Assembly (NCBI GenBank): GCA_003452185.1
Contig: DMJJ01000178.1
Span: 1-9,381 of the forward strand
Direction: 5' to 3'
From: Verrucomicrobiales bacterium
GTDB taxonomy: Bacteria; Verrucomicrobiota; Verrucomicrobiia; Limisphaerales; UBA11320
Length of the DNA stretch: 9,381 nt
Below, one piece after another: positions 1-6,120 of this stretch (its first letter is position 1; every line of letters begins with the position of its first letter). The position numbers and the translations under genes are program-made. The notes beneath the pieces are model-generated. The model saw only the letters and a program-made list of their open reading frames with translations, did not search any database and was not told where the DNA came from.

Positions 1-2
1 CT

Positions 3-452
3 CAAGATCTGGTCGTTAGCACATCCCATACCGTCGCGAGCTGGTTTTGCCAGATCGTGGCCGCCGTGATTCTCGCGCAAACGCTCTTCTTCAAGTTCAG
101 CGGTGCGGAGGAATCGAAGTTCATTTTTGCGACCCTGGGAGCCGAGCCCTGGGGGCGGATCGCCTCCGGCTGCGCGGAGTTGGTCGCTGTTGTCCTCCTG
201 CTCATGCCGCGCCTGGTCACAACGGGGGCGTTGCTGAGCCTTGGGATCATGGCAGGTGCCATCGGTTCTCATCTCACAAAGCTCGGGATCGTCGTCATGC
301 AGGATGGAGGCCTGCTGTTCGGCCTGGCGGTGGCGGTTTTCCTGTGCAGTGCCATCCTCCTGGTGATTCGCAGGGAGCAGATCCCTGTGGTGGGGCGGTT
401 CTTTGGGGCGTCCGGGGGGCGGAGCTGTGGAATCGACGCCTGCCGGCACTAG
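3..452 (+). CDS. DoxX-like integral membrane protein (5' end probably outside window)
   Basis: Small hydrophobic protein of the DoxX/MauE-like membrane family. Its biochemical role is usually unknown, though some relatives are linked to thiol or quinone redox chemistry. The frame is open to the left edge of the window. The first possible in-window start is a GTG at 57 (131 codons), but the residues before it (ASWFCQIV) already look like the first transmembrane helix, so the true start is probably at or before position 1. Visible segments are helix 1 up to the LFFKFSGAEES turn, then LGAEPWGRIASGCAELVAVVLLLMP, then GALLSLGIMAGAIGSHL, then the last helix GLLFGLAVAVFLCSAILLVI. The E-S-x-F-I-F...EPWGR segment and the SHLT turn are typical of the DoxX-like group. 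A short Cys/His-containing tail ends with TAG at 450-452. The next gene can start one base later, suggesting an operon. Family call fairly secure, function unknown. Confidence 0.8.
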   Translation, partial: QDLVVSTSHTVASWFCQIVAAVILAQTLFFKFSGAEESKFIFATLGAEPWGRIASGCAELVAVVLLLMPRLVTTGALLSLGIMAGAIGSHLTKLGIVVMQDGGLLFGLAVAVFLCSAILLVIRREQIPVVGRFFGASGGRSCGIDACRH

Positions 453-453
453 G

Positions 454-1074
454 ATGTTCGCAACGCGCCACACGACCATGACAAACGCCACAGCGCCATC
501 CCCTGCCGGGGGGGGCTTGGAGAGTAGCGGCGCTCGACCCGACCCCTCGGGGGATGCCCGGCGCATCCTGAGCGCTGCCATCGCGATCCTGGAGCAGGGC
601 GGGGAGCTCCTGCAGGGGCTCCCGCCGGACGCCTATGGACAGCGGGTCCCGGAAGCCTTCGATGCCTCGATTGGCGGGCATTACCGCCACTGCCTGGATC
701 ATTTCACCAGCCTCCGGAGGGCCGTGGGATCGGGGGAGGTGGACTACGACAATCGGGATCGGGATCCCCGGATCGAATCGCAGCCCGGGTATGCCCTCGA
801 GGTGACGGAGGGGCTTCGAGGCTGGTTGGAGACCCTTGGCCCTCGGATCCTCGCCATGCCCGTGGGGGCGCGGTGTGAGGTGAGCTACGCGCGGGGGAGC
901 GCGCCGGTCACAGGGTCGACCCTGGGGCGGGAGATGGTCTATGCGATCGCCCACGCCATTCATCACTACGCCCTGATCTCGGTGATGGCGCGGCTGATGG
1001 AGGTGAGGGTGCCGTCGCGTTTTGGTGTGGCGCCGTCGACCGTGGCCCACAACGAGAAACAGGCCACCCGATGA
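454..1074 (+). CDS. DinB/YfiT-like four-helix-bundle protein
   Basis: About 206 residues. The segment IGGHYRHCLDHF (residues about 74-84), the VDYDNRDRDPRIE stretch and a late HAIHHYALI helix (about 167-175) are the pattern of DinB/YfiT-like putative metalloenzymes. In that superfamily three histidines from a four-helix bundle hold a divalent metal; candidate ligands here are H76/H79/H83 and H167/H170/H171. Some superfamily members are thiol-S-transferases or hydrolases, but no substrate can be read from this sequence. The C-terminal FGVAPSTVAHNE is a typical ending for this subgroup. Start is uncertain: ATG 454 lies one base after the DoxX stop, ATG 478 is an alternative, and a TTG at 403 would overlap the DoxX gene by 50 bases. 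None has a clear ribosome site. The N-terminal 40 residues are Gly/Ala/Pro-rich and look disordered. The TGA stop overlaps the next ATG by four bases (1071-1074), implying translational coupling. Confidence 0.75.
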   Translation: MFATRHTTMTNATAPSPAGGGLESSGARPDPSGDARRILSAAIAILEQGGELLQGLPPDAYGQRVPEAFDASIGGHYRHCLDHFTSLRRAVGSGEVDYDNRDRDPRIESQPGYALEVTEGLRGWLETLGPRILAMPVGARCEVSYARGSAPVTGSTLGREMVYAIAHAIHHYALISVMARLMEVRVPSRFGVAPSTVAHNEKQATR

Positions 1075-1787
1075 ACCCGCCCGCGCTTCTCATGCTGCCG
1101 CTGGGTTTCGAGGGATGGCTCCCCGCGGTGCAGGCGGCGACGCTCGGCCTGCTCACCCTGGTGCAGGAGGATGTGCCAACGGTCAGCGCGGCCCTGCTGG
1201 CGTCGGCCGGCAGCCTGGGTTGGAAGGCGGCCTTCCTTGGGGTGTTTCTTGGGATCTGGTTTGGCGACGCGATGCTCTATCTGGTGGCCCGGGGGATCGG
1301 GCGACCCCTCCTGCGCCATGCCTGGTCCCGGCGGTTCTTCGATCCTGTGGCGGTTGCGCGGAGCGAGCGGTGGTTTGCGGAGAAGGGGACCTGGCTTCTC
1401 CTGACCAGCCGCTTCGTTCCGGGCACACGCCTGCCGACGTATCTTGCAGCGGGATTTCTCCGCCTGTCGTTTGGACGGTTCATGGCCGTGACCGGGACTG
1501 CGGTGGCGGTCTGGACCCTCGGGATCTTCCTTCTTGCGCGGGAAGATCCCGAGGGATCTTCCTTCTTGCGCGGGCCGTGGGGCCCGACCTGTCGGCCTGG
1601 CTCCAGAGGGGGAGCCGCCTGGGAGGGTGGGCCCTGGTGGGGCTCACCCTGGGCTGCGTGGCCGGGATGCGACTCCTGTCCGGGCTTGGGGGTGAGGGTG
1701 CGGGCCGCCGGGTGCGCGCCTTCCTGGGCCGGGGGGTGCGGTGGGAGTTCTGGCCGGCCTGGTTGTTTTACCTTCCGGTGGCGATGA
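1071..1787 (+). CDS. DedA/VTT-family membrane protein segment, N-terminal part of a frameshifted DedA-ATP-grasp gene
   Basis: DedA-type (VTT/SNARE-associated domain) integral membrane protein, a family associated with membrane homeostasis, proton-motive-force-dependent traits and lipid-carrier recycling. Residues 1-157 carry the family pattern: an N-terminal amphipathic/re-entrant segment containing LVQEDVPTVSAALLASAG, a GDAMLYLVARGIGR stretch, then RFVPGTRLPTYLAAGFLRLSFGRF, then a helix VTGTAVAVWTLGIFLLAR. After R157 (codon 1539-1541) the frame enters a 32-bp insertion. The remaining 81 residues, rich in Gly/Pro/Trp, are out of frame and should not be regarded as real protein. The natural continuation (AVGPDLSAWLQ, then helix WALVGLTLGCVAGMRLL) lies in the +2 frame from 1574 and runs on into the ATP-grasp domain. 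ATG 1071 overlaps the preceding stop by 4 bp. As written the product is truncated. Whether this is a true mutation or an assembly error cannot be told from one sequence. Confidence 0.75.
   Translation: MNPPALLMLPLGFEGWLPAVQAATLGLLTLVQEDVPTVSAALLASAGSLGWKAAFLGVFLGIWFGDAMLYLVARGIGRPLLRHAWSRRFFDPVAVARSERWFAEKGTWLLLTSRFVPGTRLPTYLAAGFLRLSFGRFMAVTGTAVAVWTLGIFLLAREDPEGSSFLRGPWGPTCRPGSRGGAAWEGGPWWGSPWAAWPGCDSCPGLGVRVRAAGCAPSWAGGCGGSSGRPGCFTFRWR
1517..1574 (+). repeat. Templated 32-bp insertion: direct repeat (22 bp) plus nested inverted repeats, frameshifting the gene
   Basis: Positions 1521-1542 and 1553-1574 are identical (22 bp, beginning GGGATCTTCC, offset 32 bp). Between them lies GGAAGATCCCGA (1541-1552). 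Positions 1517-1530 (CCTCGGGATCTTCC) and 1541-1554 (GGAAGATCCCGAGG) are perfect reverse complements around a 10-base loop. A second pair, 1541-1550 and 1553-1562, is inverted around the 2 bases GA. Thus the order is A, loop, A-complement, A, loop. Deleting 1541-1572 removes 32 bp, not a multiple of three, and joins ...LGIFLLAR to AVGPDLSAW in one frame. The pattern fits polymerase template switching onto the complementary strand and back better than simple tandem duplication, because the inserted 12 bases are not part of either flanking copy. It could also be a sequencing or amplification chimera. Confidence 0.9.
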
Positions 1788-2767
1788 ACTATCTCCGGCT
1801 GGCGATCCGCCATCGCGGCCTGACGGTGCCCACGGTGGCGAACCCCGGCATTTTCTCGGGGGGGTTGGTTGGGGAGTCGAAGATGGCAACGCTGCGGGAT
1901 CTGTGCGCGACGAGCCCCGGATTCACGGCGGAGGCCTTCCTGGTCGAAGGGGCAACGCCGAGCGAACGATTCGCCTCGCTGGCGGCGATCCTGGAGCGGC
2001 ACGCGCTCGATCTGCCATTCGTCCTGAAGCCCGACGTGGGGCAGCGGGGCGTGGGCGTGAAGCTGATCCGCTCCCTGGATCAGGCGTTGGCTTACCTGGA
2101 GGGGACAACGGCGCCGCTGTTGGTTCAACGGTACGCTCCCGGGCCCCGGGAGGTGGGGGTGTTTTACTATCGTTTCCCAAATGAGACGCGCGGCCGGATC
2201 TTTGCCATCACCGAGAAGATCTTTCCGACCGTCGCCGGCGACGGGAGCAGCACGATCGAGGAGCTCGTGTGGAGGGATGAGCGGGCGAGGCTGGTGGCCG
2301 GCACGTATCTGCGGAGGCTTGGCGAACGGCGAACCGAGGTTCCCCCGGCAGGAGCGGTGGTGAGGCTGGTGGAAGCCGGGAATCACGCCCAGGGATGCAT
2401 CTTTCGCGATGGCGGGCATCTCTGGTCGGAGGAGCTGGAAGCCCGCATCGACGGCATATCCCGGGGGATCGACGGGTTCTTCATCGGGCGTTATGACATC
2501 CGGTACGGGGGTGATGAGGATCTCCGGGCGGGGCGGAGCTTTCAGATCATCGAGCTGAATGGTGCCGCCTCGGAGGCGACCAGCATTTACGATTCCCGCA
2601 ACTCGCTCCTTGCCGCCTATCGGACTCTGTTCCGCCAGTGGGAGCTGGTCTTTGCGATCGGCGCGGCGAACCGCCGCCTCGGCTGCCTGCCGACTCCGGC
2701 TGGATTGCTTTGGCGCAAGTGGCGTGAGACAACCGCACTCATCGCGACCTACCCGGTTGCGGATTAA
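1577..2767 (+). CDS. ATP-grasp ligase-like domain with membrane-associated N-terminus (C-terminal part of frameshifted gene)
   Basis: The reading frame is open far upstream, but meaningful coding begins at the repeat junction (about 1553-1574). GTG 1577 is given only as the first start after it; ATG 1667 and ATG 1784 are alternatives. The N-terminal piece contains the last DedA helix (WALVGLTLGCVAGMRLL), then a hydrophobic WEFWPAWLFYLPVAMNYL segment. This is followed by VANPGIFSGGLVGESK, a typical entry to ATP-grasp proteins annotated as D-Ala-D-Ala-ligase-like. ATP-grasp landmarks are KPDVGQRGVGVKLI (Lys codon 2027), LLVQRYAPGPREVGVFYY, a GDGSSTIEELV block like that of cyanophycin-synthetase-type enzymes, and the metal-binding pair in IIELNGA (Glu codon 2552, Asn codon 2558). 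Family enzymes form amide or thioester bonds through an acyl-phosphate; the substrate here is unknown. TAA at 2765-2767, 5 bp before the NRDE gene. Without the 32-bp insertion this is residues about 158-554 of one DedA-ATP-grasp protein. Confidence 0.75.
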   Translation: MGPDLSAWLQRGSRLGGWALVGLTLGCVAGMRLLSGLGGEGAGRRVRAFLGRGVRWEFWPAWLFYLPVAMNYLRLAIRHRGLTVPTVANPGIFSGGLVGESKMATLRDLCATSPGFTAEAFLVEGATPSERFASLAAILERHALDLPFVLKPDVGQRGVGVKLIRSLDQALAYLEGTTAPLLVQRYAPGPREVGVFYYRFPNETRGRIFAITEKIFPTVAGDGSSTIEELVWRDERARLVAGTYLRRLGERRTEVPPAGAVVRLVEAGNHAQGCIFRDGGHLWSEELEARIDGISRGIDGFFIGRYDIRYGGDEDLRAGRSFQIIELNGAASEATSIYDSRNSLLAAYRTLFRQWELVFAIGAANRRLGCLPTPAGLLWRKWRETTALIATYPVAD

Positions 2768-2772
2768 CACGA

Positions 2773-3576
2773 ATGTGCACGGTGACGTTCATCGCCCGAC
2801 GCAGCGGCTACGTGCTGGGGATGAATCGCGACGAGAAGCTTTCCCGTGCCAGCGGGCTCCCGCCGCAGGAGATCACCCATCGGGGGGGGCGGGGGATTCT
2901 CTCCCCGAGCGAGCCGGGCGGGGGGACCTGGATCGGGGTGAACGATGTGGGAGTCACCCTGGCGCTGATCAACTGGTATGCCATTCCGTCTCGTGTGATG
3001 GGGGAGGCATGGAGCCGGGGTTGGGTGGTGAGAGACGCGCTGCCGTCGGATTCTGCCGCTGCGCTTGGTGCGGTGCTCAGGCGGTTGCCGCTTGCCCGGG
3101 TGAACCCGTTTCGGCTCATCGCGGTGTTTCCCGTTGAGCGGGCCGTCGTCGAGTGGCGTTGGGACCGGAGGGAGCTCGGGAGTTGCGATCGTCCCTGGAG
3201 GGCTGGCACATGGATTTCCTCCGGATTCGATGAGCCCGGGGCGCAACGGGCACGCGGCTCGGTGTTTGAAGCGCGGTGGCGGCGAACCTCCTCGCATGGC
3301 GCCGATTGGCTTCGTCGGTTGCACCGATCGCACCGTCCCGAACGCGGGCCGTATTCCGTCTGCATGCATCGCGACGACGCGGCGACGGTCAGTTACACCG
3401 AGGTGACGGTGTCCCGCAGGGAGGCCACGCTGGCGTATACTCCCGGCGCTCCGTGCTGCACTCCGTCGCTTCCGGCGATCCACCTTCCGTTGCGAGCTGT
3501 GCCTGCCGGGCTCCGGACCCAGGGCCCGGCTGTCTCCATCGCTCAGGGTGTCAGGGCAAAACGGATCCCGGTATAG
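2773..3576 (+). CDS. NRDE family protein (TANGO2-like)
   Basis: 267 residues with the hallmark N-terminus of the NRDE family. It begins MCTVTF, with the conserved Cys at position 2, and carries the name-giving Asn-Arg-Asp-Glu motif in LGMNRDEKLSR at about residues 17-21. GGGTWIGVNDVGVTLALINWY follows (about 49-69), also typical. Eukaryotic TANGO2 belongs to the same family and has been connected with haem trafficking and Golgi/mitochondrial function; bacterial members have no settled role. The N-terminal Cys and overall pattern have suggested an Ntn-hydrolase-like fold, which is family inference only. Start ATG 2773 follows the ATP-grasp stop by five bases, with no competing start that would keep Cys2. 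Length is close to the family norm. The last 11 codons and stop (3543-3576) overlap, on the opposite strand, the 3' end of a formylglycine-enzyme remnant, so the extreme C-terminus may be a recent read-through extension. No membrane segments are visible. Confidence 0.85.
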   Translation: MCTVTFIARRSGYVLGMNRDEKLSRASGLPPQEITHRGGRGILSPSEPGGGTWIGVNDVGVTLALINWYAIPSRVMGEAWSRGWVVRDALPSDSAAALGAVLRRLPLARVNPFRLIAVFPVERAVVEWRWDRRELGSCDRPWRAGTWISSGFDEPGAQRARGSVFEARWRRTSSHGADWLRRLHRSHRPERGPYSVCMHRDDAATVSYTEVTVSRREATLAYTPGAPCCTPSLPAIHLPLRAVPAGLRTQGPAVSIAQGVRAKRIPV

Positions 3577-3908
3577 CTGTAGCGGCTCCAGGAGGACCCA
3601 AAACCACGCGCGGTGCAGCGGCAGAGTTCCAGGGTCTGGTTGTAGGAGCCCCCGCGGAGGATGCGTGTCGCCCCGGGCGAAACCGTCGACCCGGCGGGCG
3701 GACCCGGGACTTCATCGGCGCACCATTGGAACACATTGCCGATCATATCGTGCAGGCCCCATGGATTCGGCTTGAAGCTTCCGACTGGCGCCGTGAAGGC
3801 ATGGCCGTCGTCGAATGGGAAGGTGGTGGCATCGGGCGGCTCGCGAAGTTCACGGCGCAGGGAGAAGTCGGGCTTGGGGCGGGCAGCCCGGCCTGTGGGG
3901 GGGGCGGA
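3543..3908 (-). pseudogene. 5'-truncated formylglycine-generating-enzyme (SUMF1/FGE-sulfatase) domain remnant
   Basis: Reading leftward from about 3908, the minus strand gives an open stretch of about 121 codons. Its second half is the C-terminal third of an FGE-sulfatase domain: DDGHAFTAPVGSFKPNPWGL, then HDMIGNVFQWCAD (usual form GLYDMxGNVWEWCxD), then ATRILRGGSYN (usual RVLRGGSW), and an ending YTGIRFALTP (usual GFRV). The frame is closed upstream by a TGA at 3909-3911 (minus strand). None of the other minus frames in 3912-3990 shows the expected RLPTEAEWE-type N-terminal half, and the space beyond is occupied by the histidine kinase gene. The only ATG in frame is at 3746, in the middle of the conserved motif, giving 67 residues. 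I read it as a decayed gene whose 5' two-thirds were deleted. Intact relatives convert Cys to formylglycine in sulfatases, or have diverged roles; a functional product here is unlikely. Confidence 0.75.
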
Positions 3909-3990
3909 TCAGTGCGTGAAAGAATCCGCGTAAGCTTTGCCCTCGGCGGTCCTGGGTGGGTAGTCTGGGTCTGGATGCATTCCACGTGAC

Positions 3991-5163
3991 ATGAACCCGG
4001 CGAGCCTCAAGAGACAGACTGCGCCCTGGGTTGTGATGGCCGCCGCCGCGCTGGGGCTCTGGGGGGCTCTCGTGATGCTGTTTGCCGTCCCGCTTGCGCT
4101 GACCGACCCGGCTTCCTGGCTCCAGGCGGTGGGCTTTGCGGCCTCCTTCTGGTCGCTCTGGCTCGTTTTCCTCCCTGCCGTGGCGTGGCTCGCGTTTTGT
4201 CTCCCGATTGAGCGGAGGAGAGCCCTCCGGAATCTGGGTCTTCATTGCCTGGCGTGCCTTCTGGTGGTCGCGACCAGCCGCGCCACCTTCCGGGCCGCCG
4301 CCTCGTTCTCTCCCCGCCCCCAGCGCTCGGAGGCTCCCGGGGGGGGAGCCCCTGCGGTGACGCGGGAGAGGGTGGGTTCGCCACCGCTCGCCTTCCATTC
4401 GTTTCGAGGTCTTCGTGCGGCCCTGGACGTGCTGGTCTACTGGTCCCTGGTGGGGGTGTGTCAGGCGATCCTCCTGTTTCGAAGCTCCCAGGAGCGGGAA
4501 CGGCGTGCGGCGGAGCTGGAGGCCAAGCTCTCCAGCGCAAAACTCCAGGCACTGCGGATGCAGATCAACCCGCACTTTCTCTTCAATGCGCTCAACTCGA
4601 TCGCCGTGCTGATTTACGTCAACCCGCGGGCGGCGGATGAGATGCTGGGGGACTTGTGCCTCCTGCTCCGCCGCTCCCTCGATTCGATGGAGGAGCAGGA
4701 GATCACCCTTGGGCAGGAGCTCAGTTTCATCACGGGGTATGTCAGCATTGAGCAGAGGCGCTTTGGGGATCGGCTTCGTCTGGAGGTGGGCGTTCCCGGG
4801 GAGCTTGAGGAGGCCCTAGTGCCGGCGCTCATCCTGCAACCCCTGGTGGAGAATGCCATTCGCCACGGGATCGAGCCGCGGCGGGGTCCGGGGCTTATCT
4901 CGATTGAGGCGAGGCGGGAGGATCAGCGACTGCGACTGGTGGTGCGGGATAATGGACGGGGGTTGCCGGGGCCGGACGCCGGCTCCGTGCGGCGCGGGGT
5001 GGGGCTTGCCAACACGGAGGCCAGGTTGCAGGCGCTTTATGGCCCGGAGCAGAGTTTCTCCTTCGGCAAGGGGGAGCCCGAAGGCTGCCGCCTCGAGATC
5101 AGCCTCCCGTTCCGCCGGCACCCGGTGACGCCTTCCCTGGCGGCGGACGAGGCGGGCTCATGA
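3991..5163 (+). CDS. LytS/YehU-type membrane sensor histidine kinase
   Basis: 390 residues. Four hydrophobic segments (about 13-36, 47-71, 80-96, 141-160) form the membrane part, and the first three have short connections, so there is no sizeable external sensor domain. A Pro/Gly-rich loop (about 103-130) precedes the fourth. A short coiled-coil-like linker (SQERERRAAELEAKLSSAK) leads into the His_kinase domain with MQINPHFLFNALNSI, His195 being the phosphorylation site. The HATPase part has the N box LVENAIRHGIEP (Asn288), G1 box DNGRGL (Asp320) and G2 box GVGLANTEARL (about 336-346). These are the signatures of the family that pairs with LytTR regulators. ATG 3991 follows about 80 bases that may hold the promoter, although no clear -35/-10 can be named. 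The last four bases overlap the response regulator start, so the two are cotranslated. The stimulus is unknown. Confidence 0.92.
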   Translation: MNPASLKRQTAPWVVMAAAALGLWGALVMLFAVPLALTDPASWLQAVGFAASFWSLWLVFLPAVAWLAFCLPIERRRALRNLGLHCLACLLVVATSRATFRAAASFSPRPQRSEAPGGGAPAVTRERVGSPPLAFHSFRGLRAALDVLVYWSLVGVCQAILLFRSSQERERRAAELEAKLSSAKLQALRMQINPHFLFNALNSIAVLIYVNPRAADEMLGDLCLLLRRSLDSMEEQEITLGQELSFITGYVSIEQRRFGDRLRLEVGVPGELEEALVPALILQPLVENAIRHGIEPRRGPGLISIEARREDQRLRLVVRDNGRGLPGPDAGSVRRGVGLANTEARLQALYGPEQSFSFGKGEPEGCRLEISLPFRRHPVTPSLAADEAGS

Positions 5164-5924
5164 AGATCCGGGTGCTCATCGTGGATGACGAGCCGCTGGC
5201 CAGGCAGCGGGTTCGACTGCTGTTGGAGGAGGAACCGGACACGGAGGTGATCGGCGAAAGCGAGGATGGGTTCCAGGCGGTGGACCAGATCCAGGCGGCC
5301 AGGCCGGACCTGGTCTTTCTCGACGTTCAGATGCCGGACATGGATGGGTTTGAGGTGTTGCGCCGGGTGCCGCAGCCCGTGCTGCCGGTGGTGGTGTTCA
5401 CCACGGCCTATGATCAGCATGCGCTTCGGGCCTTCGAGGCGAATGCCGTGGATTACCTCCTGAAGCCGTTCAAGCCGACCCGGTTCAAGGCATCCCTCCA
5501 GCGGGCCCGGGAGCTGATCGCCAACAAGCAGGCCGGGGCCGCCGCCCGAGGGCTTCTGGAGCTCCTTGGCCAGGCCGGGGCCCCTGCCAGCCAGCATCTC
5601 ACCCGATTGGCAGTGCGAACGCCGGAGAGGGTCCTGTTCGTCGACCTGGACCAGATCCAGGTGATCGAGGCCGCGGGAAAGTACGCGGTTGTGCATGTCG
5701 GCAAGGAGACCCATCTCCTGCGCGAGACCATGAGCTCCCTGGAATCACAACTCCCCCCGGATCGATTCCTCCGCATCAGCCGGTCGGTGATTCTGAACAT
5801 TGCCCAGATCCAGGAGCTTCAACCCGGTGTCAAGGGGGAGAGCCTCGTGGTCCTGAAGGGCGGAAAGAGCTATCCGACCACGCGTCCTGTTCGTGAACTG
5901 CAGCAGCGGCTGGCGTTTACCTAG
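5160..5924 (+). CDS. LytTR-family (LytR/AlgR) response regulator
   Basis: 254 residues in two domains. The receiver domain (about 1-120) has the acidic pair D9/D10, phosphoacceptor D55 in VFLDVQMPDMDGFEV, T81/T82 in VVVFTTAYDQHA and the invariant K102 in DYLLKPF. A linker of about 25 residues leads to a LytTR DNA-binding domain (about 147-251), seen in RVLFVDLDQIQVIEAAGKYAVV and in FLRISRSVILNIAQI, the RxRxxxN-type region conserved in this family. It overlaps the kinase gene by ATGA (5160-5163), making it that kinase's cognate regulator. LytTR proteins bind imperfect direct repeats upstream of their targets; targets here cannot be deduced, though the pilin-type genes just downstream are the nearest candidates. 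TAG at 5922-5924. The 196 bases after it show no gene and no obvious strong terminator. Confidence 0.93.
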   Translation: MKIRVLIVDDEPLARQRVRLLLEEEPDTEVIGESEDGFQAVDQIQAARPDLVFLDVQMPDMDGFEVLRRVPQPVLPVVVFTTAYDQHALRAFEANAVDYLLKPFKPTRFKASLQRARELIANKQAGAAARGLLELLGQAGAPASQHLTRLAVRTPERVLFVDLDQIQVIEAAGKYAVVHVGKETHLLRETMSSLESQLPPDRFLRISRSVILNIAQIQELQPGVKGESLVVLKGGKSYPTTRPVRELQQRLAFT

Positions 5925-6067
5925 CCCGCCCCGCTTTCCCCGGCCTCGCCCCCCCTCCCAGCGGAACCGTGCCCAATGGGTGCCGGGTCGGTTTCGTTCC
6001 CAGGTCCAGGCGTTTCACACCGCGAAAACGGCGCTTCGTTCCAAATCAAAGGCCGGCGGACGGGATC

Positions 6068-6083
6068 CTGTGCACTCTGTGCA
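6068..6083 (+). repeat. Short direct repeat CTGTGCA x2 upstream of small protein gene
   Basis: CTGTGCA occurs at 6068-6074 and again at 6077-6083, separated by CT, about 37-53 bases upstream of the ATG at 6121. It could be an operator half-site pair, but the 9-bp period is much shorter than the roughly one-helical-turn-plus spacing expected for LytTR sites, and no promoter elements can be placed with confidence. It may be chance. Confidence 0.25.
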
Positions 6084-6120
6084 GGTGACCGTGATGATCC
6101 GATCCGGTCGCAAGCACGCA

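Noticed and set aside
508..515. G8 homopolymers (508-515, 2882-2889, 3897-3904) as phase-variable tracts
   Set aside because: Runs of eight G are expected in such GC-rich DNA. The frames read correctly through the first two, and the third lies in the decayed FGE region where shifting the frame does not recover FGE sequence.
1022..1552. Upstream part of the long + frame (1022-2767) as a 581-residue protein
   Set aside because: Before about 1553 this frame gives Arg/Gly/Cys-rich nonsense that overlaps the well-supported end of the DinB-like gene and the DedA coding frame. Real homology begins only after the repeat junction.
1277..2770. Long - strand open frame of 497 codons opposite the ATP-grasp gene
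   Set aside because: Low-complexity Pro/Arg/His composition with no domain. It is the usual GC-driven shadow of the + strand gene, which carries clear ATP-grasp motifs.
3912..3990. Missing N-terminal half of the FGE domain in another - strand frame
   Set aside because: All three minus frames were read by hand. None shows the expected RLPTEAEWE-type block, so a simple frameshift does not explain the truncation.
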